From Viola odorata (taxonomy: Eukaryota; Streptophyta; Magnoliopsida; Malpighiales; Violaceae), in NCBI GenBank assembly GCA_963691705.1, contig OY829545.1, forward strand, positions 39,109,475 to 39,173,474: a stretch of 64,000 bases of DNA. Direction: 5' to 3'. Position 1 is the first letter of the stretch; the number at the start of each line of letters is the position of its first letter. Below are positions 1 through 8,900 of this stretch, piece by piece. The notes under the pieces were generated by a model. That model did not search any database, was not told the DNA's origin, and saw only the letters and a program-made list of their open reading frames with translations. Made by a program: the position numbers and the translations under genes.

Positions 1-24
1 TAAAAAAGCAGGAGCGTCATTTCA

Positions 25-30
25 TTTAAT
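25..30 (-). terminator. Poly(A)-signal-like site of as3 in Tat-A
   Basis: The minus strand reads ATTAAA about 42 bases past the as3 stop codon. The matching places in Tat-B and Tat-C read AATAAA. Inference from position and conservation. Confidence 0.4.
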
Positions 31-71
31 AGCAGCCATACGGCATCTACAAAGAATTGCCAGGGGCGGAA

Positions 72-497
72 TCAATCATCGTCAGGCCAATAAGAGGACC
101 AGTAGTAGTATTCCTCATCTGAGGACGGAAACTCCTGATCAGCAAAAGGAGGAGGTTTGTTAGCCTTTTGCTCCAGACTCGGCATTAACGGTTTGGATTC
201 TCCCTTCACAGTGGAAGATTCTGCCTTTACGACGGTATCTCCTGGAGGAATCTCCTCTTCAAACCAGTCGACAGAAGGAAACAATTCTTTGCCCTTACAA
301 GTTAGAGTGGCTGAAAAAGAAGAAAACCAATCAGTGGTTTTTGAATTTGCTCTCTTCTTCGACCTTTTCCGACCTCCGCGGCGAGGCAATAGCCTCTTCG
401 GGGGCGGCGGCGAAGGAGGATTGTCAGAATCCGGCGTGGTCGGAGGGGTCGGAGGAGATTCTCGCTCATCAGAGACCTGATCATATGAATCAGCCAT
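72..497 (-). CDS. Antisense gene as3 of Tat-A (proline-rich protein with basic and acidic parts)
   Basis: A 141-residue protein of unknown function, opposite in sense to gag-pol. It starts MADSY, has a run of SP/TP motifs (SPPTPPTTPDSDNPP, residues about 14-28), then a basic stretch (RRGGRKRSKKR, about 39-49) that looks like a nuclear localisation signal. It ends in an acidic, aromatic tail (DEEYYYWSSYWPDDD). Homologues with the same three-part plan sit at the same place in Tat-B (151 aa) and Tat-C (140 aa), while the DNA between genes is poorly conserved; this argues that the frame is real. A TATA-like box lies about 75 bases upstream and ATTAAA about 42 bases downstream. Nuclear location and phosphorylation are inference. 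Confidence 0.72.
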   Translation of the reverse strand: MADSYDQVSDERESPPTPPTTPDSDNPPSPPPPKRLLPRRGGRKRSKKRANSKTTDWFSSFSATLTCKGKELFPSVDWFEEEIPPGDTVVKAESSTVKGESKPLMPSLEQKANKPPPFADQEFPSSDEEYYYWSSYWPDDD

Positions 498-568
498 GAG
501 AAATGAAAATCAATAGCAACAAAAGAGTACAAAGAAGAAGATGAATAGGGAAAAGAAGAAGAACTCCC

Positions 569-577
569 CATAAATAA
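569..577 (-). promoter_or_regulatory. TATA-like box of as3 in Tat-A
   Basis: The minus strand reads TATTTATGG about 75 bases before the as3 start. It is weak alone, but TATA-like boxes occur at about the same distance in Tat-B and Tat-C. Confidence 0.4.
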
Positions 578-848
578 CTAAAGTGGTGAGACTCTTCAAA
601 TTTTTCCACACGTGATTGGAGAATAATTTAATGCATCTCGAGAAGATCAACCATAATAGCAGAATCAAATCCTTTGATCATGCCTGTTGAGATTTCTCGA
701 TAATCAAGAAACGCCAAAAAATCGCCCAATCAGTTAATACTGAAGAGGCAACGCGTGATTAGTACAAAACGGTTCGCCAAAACAACCATTGCCACCTGGC
801 AGATAAAGAAGAATAAATGCTGCAGAAGTCCGACCAATGGCAGACTCA

Positions 849-862
849 TTTTCAGTTGGGCT
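849..862 (+). promoter_or_regulatory. Internal copy of the TTTTCAGTTGGGCT motif (Tat-A)
   Basis: A 14-base match to the sequence lying directly before the 3' LTR of the same element, placed here between as3 and as4. With flanks, ACTCATTTTCAGTTGGGCT is shared by both copies. Tat-B and Tat-C also have an internal copy. It could be a second plus-strand priming site; see findings. Confidence 0.6.
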
Positions 863-942
863 GGCATAGCCCTCAACCGAAGCAAGGGCTAATGCCCTAA
901 AAGAAAGGAAAGAAATCGCAAGCCCGATAGCTGAAAGAAGTT

Positions 943-948
943 TTTATT
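943..948 (-). terminator. AATAAA of as4 in Tat-A
   Basis: AATAAA on the minus strand, about 90 bases past the as4 stop, beside a GGCC-N4-GGCC inverted motif. All three Tat elements have this arrangement. Confidence 0.5.
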
Positions 949-1035
949 ACGGCCTAACGGCCTAAACATACATCCGCATACATAATACCTACAAAGGAAA
1001 AGTGAAAAAGAAAGCGGAGCAGTAAGCACTTAAGC

Positions 1036-1419
1036 TCAAGACCCAGCATCATTGTCGTCATCCACCAACAGAGTGGGAATATCTCTCAAGGCCTCCACTA
1101 CAGAGGTCAGCTCAGAAGAGGTACTTCTTATGCTCTTCAGGCAGTAGTTCAGCAGATCCTTCCTTTGCTGTAGTATGGCAATGGCTACCTCGATGCGGCA
1201 GGCTGCAATGGACAACTTGGAGACATTCCCAATGGGATTGAAGTCCTCCATGGAAGCAACCCCGATCCTGGACTGAATGGGAGCCATCATTCCCCGAAGC
1301 TCCAACACATCTTCACCAGTCTTCGTCAACATGTTCTCCAGGAAGCTGACGTCACCCTTAGTGAGATTTTTGAGGGTTAGGGCTTTGGAAATCAGAAAGT
1401 TTCTAGTGAGATCGTCCAT
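1036..1419 (-). CDS. Antisense gene as4 of Tat-A (small helical protein)
   Basis: A 127-residue protein of unknown function on the strand opposite gag-pol. I chose the ATG that gives MDDLTRNFLISK because the same start is used in Tat-B (MDHLTKNFLLSK) and Tat-C (MDELTRNFLISK); the frame is open further upstream, but that part is not conserved. Conserved blocks are GDVSFLENMLTKT, EDVLELRGM, EDFNP and LQQRKDLLNYCLK. It looks mostly helical with no membrane segment. A TATAAAT box lies 62 bases upstream and AATAAA about 90 bases downstream. No known family is recognised; it could be a regulator or structural partner, but nothing in the sequence settles this. Confidence 0.72.
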   Translation of the reverse strand: MDDLTRNFLISKALTLKNLTKGDVSFLENMLTKTGEDVLELRGMMAPIQSRIGVASMEDFNPIGNVSKLSIAACRIEVAIAILQQRKDLLNYCLKSIRSTSSELTSVVEALRDIPTLLVDDDNDAGS

Positions 1420-1480
1420 GAAGAAACAATAAATGAGAAACAAAGAGAATGTGAAGAATCTGCACCGAAAAAAGGATCGC

Positions 1481-1487
1481 ATTTATA
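1481..1487 (-). promoter_or_regulatory. TATA box of as4 in Tat-A
   Basis: TATAAAT on the minus strand 62 bases before the as4 ATG. The same heptamer is 50 bases before the ATG in Tat-B and 62 bases before it in Tat-C. Confidence 0.6.
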
Positions 1488-2126
1488 GATCCGAAGTAGT
1501 AGCTGCTCACCAAGGCATGTCCCTCGAAAATTGGGCCGTCCCGTTAGTGGACACCCGAGATACTCAAGTGGAGTACAGACCGATATCTAGAAGAACGTAA
1601 ACCACGTCAATATTGAGGGTGGCTTACAGCAAGGTTGGATCCAACGAGCTTGGATAGAAAAAGCGACATCAACGACACCCCGATATGAAAAACGATAAAA
1701 TATCACCTTCAGAACGATGTTCGGAGCTACGAGGAGATAATACCGTGATGACCTACCTTGCCGATATTGATCATATAAAGTATGTCGTGGAAAACACCAG
1801 CGTTATCAGTTTGGGTATATCGCTGGCGTTATTAGTTCTGGATTATGACCAGCGTTATCGCTGCAACCCCATCACTGTCAACTTGGTCGACACCCTCTCT
1901 GTGACCAATAGTTATCGCAAGCGATCAGTTCACGTTACCTGCTTTGCTATCGCGTATCTAGTACAAAGATGTCGAGTTTTGACTGATACCGGGAATGAAA
2001 AGGCATGGTTTGAATGACTAAAGAGTCAGAGAAACTCGAAGACCTTCACGAATCTGCCACGGTGCAAAGGAAGTAACGCTCCTCCAGAAGCCGAGGAATG
2101 AAGCCCTTGGTAAACACTCGGACTCA

Positions 2127-2140
2127 TTTTCAGTTGGGCT
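2127..2140 (+). promoter_or_regulatory. LTR-proximal TTTTCAGTTGGGCT motif (Tat-A)
   Basis: It ends two bases (TA) before the 3' LTR start TGATAACA, where the plus-strand primer should lie. It is not purine-rich like a normal polypurine tract, but it is identical in A, B and C. Confidence 0.6.
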
Positions 2141-2142
2141 TA

Positions 2143-2672
2143 TGATAACAATTGATGAAACACCAAGGGTACATTCGTCTTTTCACCCCAAGTCAAGGTC
2201 GGATCATTGTAGACCTTGACCGGCGACAGCCACCCGGCTACCGCCCGCATTAGCCGAGGAATCCTGGGATGGTCGACTTCAGCGGGGGGGACCCACGCGG
2301 CATCCATTTCCACACGCGGCATCTTCCCACCCCAGACAGCCTTGACAACATCTCACTAGCGATACCTCATCGTCGATATCCTATCCGGCTGACGCCTGCT
2401 GACGTCATCTTGGGCGTTATCTTCCCCCAATAATGCCCACCCCCGTGGGTAACATCCTTTCTTTTGCCTATAAATCTTACTCATTTCTAGATCAAAGGTA
2501 AGACCAAAATTACTACCCGAATCTCTGCTAAATTTCTCAGCCATACTAACTTAAGCATCGGAGTGTCTACGCCGGGGCCCCCCCTCCGGCGCTTTGCAGG
2601 TACGACGGACTGCCTCCACAGTAACTCCGGACGGCCATAATCTCTGTCCCGCTTTCCCAGAAGTCTTAATCA
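2143..2672 (+). repeat. 3' LTR of Tat-A
   Basis: A 530-base LTR starting TGATAACA and ending CTTAATCA, close in length to the 529-base Tat-B LTRs. It holds a TATAAAT box at 2469-2475 and the block ACTTAAGCATCGGAGTGT with a CGCCGG...CCGGCG hairpin (2570-2591) followed by CTTTGCAGGTAC, as in B and C. A run of seven G lies near 2285. Confidence 0.88.
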
Positions 2673-3619
2673 CCAAGGTAGGATCTCATCTTTATTTTCC
2701 AATGTAGATAATTGTTGCCATCAAGATATGGCGGTTGGTTAGGTGTAACACCTCTTTATGAAAATAGAATCCCTCTTGAGTCATATTTGATCTTGCTCTT
2801 GAGGTGATTAAACCTTATCACAAGTGACATTGCTTTGTTACCAATTGACAAAACAATAATAGGCCTAGAAGGGGGGGGGGGGGTGGTGGTGATTAGGCGT
2901 TTAAAAAATTCTGTACACAAAGAGTAAGGAGAATACCAAAGACACAAGAATTTATAGTTGTTCCAATTCACAATACGAATTGTACTCCACTACCTAAGAG
3001 CTTTACCCTTACGATTTTCTAACAGAGATTTTCTTGGTTCAGCTCTCAACCATACACTTTGGTTTTTATGGGCTCAACCACAACCTATACACGTTGGTTT
3101 TTGCGGGCTAAACCACAACCTCACGCGATGGTTTTTACGGGCTCAACCACAAAGTAACACAATCCTCTTTCAAGGTAAGGAATGCACAACCAAGTTCTTT
3201 TGTACTAGACAAGAACTCTACCCAATTGCCCAAAAGTGTTAGGTAGACTTTTCAAACCTTCACAAATTTTGTAAATGAAATGCAACAATGAAATTGGTTT
3301 ATAAAAAAATAATTGTATGATTCACAATGACACCAAGAAATGAAAAATATTACCTCAAGAAGAAAGAGATTCAAACTCAATTTGAAAGACGCAATGATGA
3401 TTGAAAAACTGAATAAGAACAATTGCGTCGTAAAATTTAATTTTAAGAGTTTGTAAATATAAATGTGTATATGAAATTTTGTAGGTGCTTTCTTGTTGTT
3501 CAACCAATTCATATTGGATGAGAATTTATAGGTTTATAGAGTCTGAAATCTATTTATAGCTATTGGAGCCAAAAATTAGCTGTTATATTTTTGACAAACT
3601 AGCCGTTAGAAGTTGTCTG
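2673..3619. other. Unassigned AT-rich stretch, possibly a worn LTR of another element
   Basis: No supported gene. It holds a 12-base G run followed by GGTGGTGGT (about 2871-2892) and three roughly 35-base repeats at about 3051-3154, each with TGGTTTTT and GGGCT(C/A)AACCACAA. The stretch with AATTTATAGTTGTTCCAATTCACAATACG followed by TACTCCACTACC resembles a block seen in several plant Copia LTRs; this is a weak family guess from memory. It separates Tat-A from the Athila LTR. Confidence 0.3.
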
Positions 3620-5013
3620 GTGCTAAACTGATTGAGCTCTAATTGTAGTGATTTTTACCACTTTATCTCTCGCAATTTTGAATGGTATGCTATTAATTTT
3701 TGGTACGAATCATTTGAATTTTGCAGGAGAGAGCCAAAAAGGGCAGCAGGTAGAAAAGGAGAAGAATCAGGCATGGTTGTGGGCAGAACTGGAGCATGTT
3801 ATTTGAAAGCCGCTTGGCCATGCCTCGCTAGGAGAATATCGCGGAGCAGACTATGGATCAGGTGAGTTGGCATATGATTTGGCCTACCTTTTTGGTCACG
3901 ACGCTAAACTCGGATGATTAAAGATGCGCTCCTCTGATCTGATCGGATTTGTTTCCTTGGGAGGATGAGAGAAATCAAATACAATTAAGTTGATTAGGAT
4001 ACGATCTCCTTAATTTCTGCTTTTAATTATTTTTAGAAACTACATATATACTCTTCTTAGGGTTTTGAGAAAAGGGGGCCTCCTCTCTAATTTTGAATCT
4101 CCACCACATTCTACATTTCGCTCCTATGGAAACAAAGGATATTTTCCACCATTTCTAATACATTGTTATTTTGATTTTCAATTATGCGTATGAATAGCTA
4201 AGCACCTTTTACTTAGTAGAGGCAATTAGGCATGAACATGAATATGCATGAGACTTAATCATTCTTATTAATCTTTATATCTACATTTAATTGATCTCGT
4301 GATTATTTTTAACGTATTTTCTGCTTGGTTTTGGAAGTAGCTAATCTAGAATTAGATAGATCACACAACACTAATTATTCTTAGTGTCTCGACCGTAAGG
4401 CCAAGAAGATCGAAGTAGACTCCTACGCGCTATTGGGTGTATCCAGGAAACGGTAGGGGGAAAGGTTAATTAGATCCAGTCCCGACTGACACCCGAGGAT
4501 ACTGGTCTGGAGTTATCTTCCCCTAATCGATCATCTGCCAACTCAGTAAACCCTTTAATCAGTAAGGTGTTGATTGGTAAGGCATCATCTCTAAGTGTAC
4601 CTGAGGTGGTGTTGATGCAGGAGGGAAGTATCATAAGCGTACCTTGATCCTACAACAACTTTGTCGATTGAAGATGAATATTTCTGCGTCAATGATTGTG
4701 TATCCTGTCTCATAGTCGCCAGCCTCTACTAGGAATTATTCTCATATCAAATCTCTATTCTCGAATCTACTTTCTTGACTAAGATCATCATTCTTGGCCA
4801 AGACAGTTATACGATCTATTTACTTTTCAGTCTTAGTTCTATCACAACCACCCACACTTCACCTAAGTGTTATTTGGTCATCATAACTTCACACAAAGAA
4901 TTGTACCATTACTCTTTGTGGTTCGATCCTTTTACTGCTATCTACAAGCAATATGTTCTTAATAGAGAGTTGTAACTCTTATATTTATTTTTGATGAGTT
5001 CGACACTCAGTCA
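3620..5013 (+). repeat. 5' LTR of Athila-E (left edge approximate)
   Basis: The right end is placed by the Athila-type ending GTTCGACACTCAGTCA just before a PBS-like site. The inside has a TGTGGTTCGATCC block (about 4917) and AGGGTTTTGAGAAAAGGGGG (about 4061), both typical of Athila LTRs. There is no second LTR to compare, so the start near 3620 is a guess based on usual length. No gene is seen in it. Confidence 0.55.
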
Positions 5014-5018
5014 AATTT

Positions 5019-5036
5019 TGGCGTCCTTATCGGGGA
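5019..5036 (+). promoter_or_regulatory. Primer-binding site of Athila-E (degenerate)
   Basis: TGGCGTCCTTATCGGGGA, following the LTR end, resembles the Athila PBS TGGCGCCGTTG.CGGGGA (tRNA-Asp type) with a few changes. Confidence 0.65.
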
Positions 5037-5120
5037 GTTAACGGATACTAATCTTTGTGTCTAATTATTTTGTGACCAGGTCGACAAGCCGACCAACAGA
5101 CACCCAGTCCAATAATCAAT

Positions 5121-5375
5121 ATGGAGCAGCCAGAGGAACAGACTCTTAGGGTGCTAAATCAAGGGACAAAACAAGAAACATATTCTTGTCTAAATCTATC
5201 AATAGTGGAACACGTATGGGCGATCAAAACCAATGTCATCCAAAACTTGAAAAAGTTCCATGGTCATTCCAATGAGAATCCCCACATACACTTGAGGGAT
5301 TTTCACTTAGAAGGTGACACGTTTAAACCTCGCGACGTCCCCATTGAGAGGGCAAAGCTAAAGGCTTTTCAGTGG
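5121..5375 (+). pseudogene. Athila-E gag, N-terminal piece
   Basis: An open frame of 85 residues that runs into the Tat-B LTR. The segment NENPHIHLRDFHLEGDTF matches the 'PHxHLRxFLExCDTxK' hallmark of Athila gag, and LKAFQW is the start of the next helix. The reading frame continues on the other side of Tat-B (SLEGSTRNWFHSL), which fixes the insertion inside the gag domain. The conserved cysteine and part of the segment are changed. It is a broken capsid gene that cannot work. Confidence 0.75.
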
Positions 5376-5693
5376 TGATAACAATTGGAATGCTCCTGAC
5401 GGCAACATTGGGGCTACGGCATCTATCCTGGACAAGTTTCTATATGCTTCCCTGAAATGCCAACCTATCGCCTGGGCCAGTGGAAATTTCCTAGGATGGT
5501 CGACTTCAGCGGGGGGGGGATCTCATGCGTCTTTACACGCACGGCGTCATCCCATCCTAGGAGACTGGAGAATATATCGCCCCAGATAGGCCTCACTCGA
5601 TTATCGCCCGCGATGACGTACCTGATATCGCTCGAAATGATATCTTCAGATGATGTCTACCCCTATCGCTGTCAGGTATCGCTAATTTCGGTC

Positions 5694-5700
5694 TATAAAT
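5694..5700 (+). promoter_or_regulatory. TATA box of the Tat-B 5' LTR
   Basis: TATAAAT followed by ACCCCCACC, about 100 bases before the conserved hairpin. Tat-C has TATAAATACCTCCCCC at the matching place. It should start the genomic and gag-pol RNA. Confidence 0.7.
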
Positions 5701-5797
5701 ACCCCCACCTTACCAAACAGAAAAGGAGGATCGAGATCATCTTGGAGAAACTCTACTACTTTGAAAACTTGAACTGACTTAAGCATCGGAGTGTCTA

Positions 5798-5818
5798 CGT
5801 CGGAGTCCCCCTCCGGCG
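5798..5818 (+). other. Conserved GC-rich hairpin in the LTR (Tat-B)
   Basis: CGTCGGAG and CTCCGGCG pair around a C-rich loop with one mismatch; in the 3' LTR (21090-21110) the stem is perfect. The same hairpin, set between GGAGTGT and TTGCAGGTAC, occurs in the LTRs of A and C. Confidence 0.6.
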
Positions 5819-5906
5819 CTTTGCAGGTACCTCCGACGTCGACCGCCTCCTGTACGACCACCTGTGGCTGCCGTTCCGCTCAGAAGAGGTCTCGGATCTT
5901 ATCAAA

Positions 5907-5924
5907 TGGTGCTTTCATTGAGAG
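5907..5924 (+). promoter_or_regulatory. Primer-binding site of Tat-B
   Basis: TGGTGCTTTCATTGAGAG lies two bases after the LTR, where the minus-strand primer pairs. Tat-C has TGGTGCTCTCGTTGAGAG at the same place. I cannot name the tRNA with confidence. Confidence 0.7.
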
Positions 5925-5989
5925 CCTTGGTGTATTAAGTGAGCGTCCTTAATAGCCAAGCTCTGTTCGGTCGGGAGAGTGGAACGGTT

Positions 5990-8900
5990 ATGACAGCCAA
6001 ATCGGAGCCGGTCCGATCAACATTCTCTAATATTCCTTTCTCAACACGCAGGCGGTTGTTCCCCTTTGCTACTGCTGATCTCTCTATGACGTCACAATCG
6101 ACTATTTCGAGATCTCTGGACCTTTCGGTCGGGATCGCCGGAGGATCTGTCTCTTCGCAGACGGTTATTTCTTCATCACAGACTGTGGGATCTGATCTTT
6201 ATACCCCTCTTTCAGGAGGATTTGTGCCTAATAATAATAATCCCTTTGCTATGGAAATAGCGGCTCTTCGTTCCCGCTTGGAATATTTGACTGACATGGT
6301 CACAAGAATCACGCCTGGCGCTTCTGGATCTAATGTTCCTCCTCGCATCACGTTCACACCATCTATTATTGCTGATCGACTTTTGCCCCCGTTGTTTCCA
6401 GAAAACTCCCAAATGCCTCTGTCAGCGGGAGATCCCCCGGTTAGTCTTGTACAACTCACTCAAGGAAGAGTAGAGGCTTATGTACCACAAATGCCGCAAG
6501 GACTCTATCCCCAGGAAGACAGGCAGCTTGAGGCGTTAAGGAACCGTTGGGCCGGACGGAGGGAAGGAACAAACAGGAGTTTATCTCCCGAATACAGTGA
6601 AAGATCCAGTAGCAGGAGGTATCGAAGTCGTTCGCCCAGAAGTCGCAGTCGGTCTCCCAGGCGACATCATACACCTGAACCTCGAGAAAGGGGGCGACAA
6701 GGGTACATATCTCCCCCACGTCATGCGCGTGAGATTCTTGATGATACCTCTGGACATCCTTTCAGTCGTCGCGTAAGGCGACATAGGGTCAGCAGGCGAG
6801 TGAAGCTTCCCGCTGATACTTACGATGGTACTAAAGATCCTATTTCGCACATTAATAAAGTGAAGGACTTCGTTCAGTTTCAGACCCACAGTGATGCAGC
6901 TTTGTGTCAGATATTCGTCATGACCTTATCAGGAGTGGCACGACTCTGGTTTGAAGGTCTTCCTAGTGGATCCATTGGTAATTTTACACAGCTAGAATCT
7001 AAATTTCGGAGCAGATTTAGTACGGCAATTCCCATTCGGAAATCTGCCGCGGCGTTATTTGACATACAACGGAAGCCTCAAGAGACTTTAAAAGAATTTC
7101 TCAGCCGATTCGATCTGGAAATGTCGTTAACGCCGGGTGTCACTATCGATTTCGCCATAGAAGCTCTGAAAAGAAATTTCCATTACGGGAAGCTGAAAGA
7201 GGCTTTAATGGTGGATCCTCCAATATCTCTGGACGCATTAAGACTCAAGGCCTACAACTACGCAAAAATGGAAGAAGAAGAGAACAGAGATAGAACATTT
7301 AATATGCCACTTGGGGCACCTCACATCCCCGCCGCTCCTGCGAATCCTCTGATCGATGATCGCTACATTGACGATTACGCCCGACGAAAAGATCATATTC
7401 CAAAAACCTCGGATAGGCAGAAAGGAAATTCTTCGAAAGGAAAACAAGGTGATTCCCCTCATCAGCGTCAAGGGAACGCTTATAAAAATCGGGCGTATGA
7501 TCCAGACTTTCCTTCCCTGAACGTACCAAGAGCCGAGATCCTGGCGATAGCAGAACATCGAAATCTTCCTATCCGTTATCCAGCACCCACGAAACCTGGA
7601 GTGCTCTTGGGCAAAAGAGAAAATTCCTACTGTAAATTCCATAAAGCTAGGGGACATTCCACCGAGGTTTGTAGAGAATTGAAGTGGGCGATAGAACGCT
7701 TGGTGGAAGAAGGATATTTGGGAGAATTCGCGACTCAAGTGAGGGAAGATGCCCGAAATAATCCTGTAAGAAGAGCGACAGACGAACGACCAAGACCCCC
7801 TCGGGTCCCACAGCCCGATAGCGCTCCGGAAGGAAAGGGTGAGGAAACTTTCGCGATAGATGGCGATGACATCCCGATGATTAACATCATAGCGGGAGGG
7901 ATCCCCTATACAGATGAATCAGAACAGTCGATGGTAGCGAAAGGAGAAAAGCGTACGCGAGAGGGTATGACAAAGAAAGGTGGAGCGATAGGCATACTTG
8001 AGCGCATGATCTTATCCTTTTCAGAAGAGGACGAAAAAGGCGTTATCTATCCTCATAATGACGCCCTGGTAGTCACACCTATTATTGCCAGTCATGGGAT
8101 AAGAAGGACTCTTGTTGACAACGGGAGTGCTGTCAACCTCTTTTCGCTGGAAGCTTACAATCTCCTGAAACGCCCCAATAATGAGCTAACGCCTAGTAAG
8201 AGACCCATAGTCGGGGTGGATGGGACTCCTATCCCGGTCACGGGGATAATCACCTTACCCGTATACTTCCGAGAAGACACCTTCAAACGATCAGAGAATC
8301 TGTTGTTCCTTGTTGTGGACTTGAATCTGCCTTATAACGTCATACTCGGACGGCCTTTCCTCAACCGCTTCGGAGCGGCGATATCACAAAAACATTTAAA
8401 GATGAAATACCCTTCCTGGGATGGAGTGGTGTCGATAAAAGGCGATCAGAAATTAGCCGCGGAATGCTATTCGCTCATGACTCAGAAGAGTTGTGATAAA
8501 TATGTGTGTGTAGCGGCTGACCCTTATGAGCAGGGTGATGAAAAGCGCGCTCAGCCCCTTGACAAGATGATATCTGTGCCGGTGATAGGCAAAGAGGAGA
8601 CCAGTTTCCTGGTAAGCGAAAAGCTCAGCCCGGCGGAAAGCCTTCAACTAGCACGGTTGTTGAACAAATACCAAGGAAATTTCGCGTGGAAACACGCCGA
8701 TATGCCAGGTATATCGCGAGAAATAGCCGAGCATAGGCTTAACGTTGACCCTAACGCTAGGCCAGTCCAACAGAAACGACGGGCGTTCTCTACTGAAAAG
8801 GCGTCAGCCGTAGAAAAGGAAGTTGCCAAGCTCCTTAACGCGGGTTTCATTCGCGAAGTACAGTATCCCACTTGGTTAGCCAACCCGGTTCTTGTTCCTA

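Larger units (their letters stand above)
1..2672 (+). mobile_element. Tat-A: 3' end of a Tat-lineage Ty3/gypsy element, cut by the window edge
   Basis: This is the 3' part of a third Tat element. It has the same order as the ends of Tat-B and Tat-C: antisense gene as3, a TTTTCAGTTGGGCT motif, antisense gene as4, a second copy of the motif, then an LTR starting TGATAACA. The gag-pol part lies left of the window. The five bases after the LTR, CCAAG (2673-2677), would be the target duplication, but the other copy cannot be seen. The LTR shares its U5-side block with B and C but differs strongly upstream, so it is a separate subfamily. Confidence 0.88.
5376..5904 (+). repeat. 5' LTR of Tat-B
   Basis: Starts TGATAACA and ends TCTTATCA (TG...CA). 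It holds TATAAAT at 5694-5700, a hairpin at 5798-5818, a run of G near 5510, and six or more copies of TATCGC or its complement. The partner LTR is at 20668-21196. Confidence 0.95.

Noticed and set aside
157..480. Plus-strand frame opposite as3 in Tat-A
   Set aside because: Not kept in Tat-B or Tat-C, while the minus-strand protein is.
5939..5989. Upstream GTG start for Tat-B gag-pol
   Set aside because: Plant translation would use the ATG at 5990, and Tat-C starts at the matching ATG.
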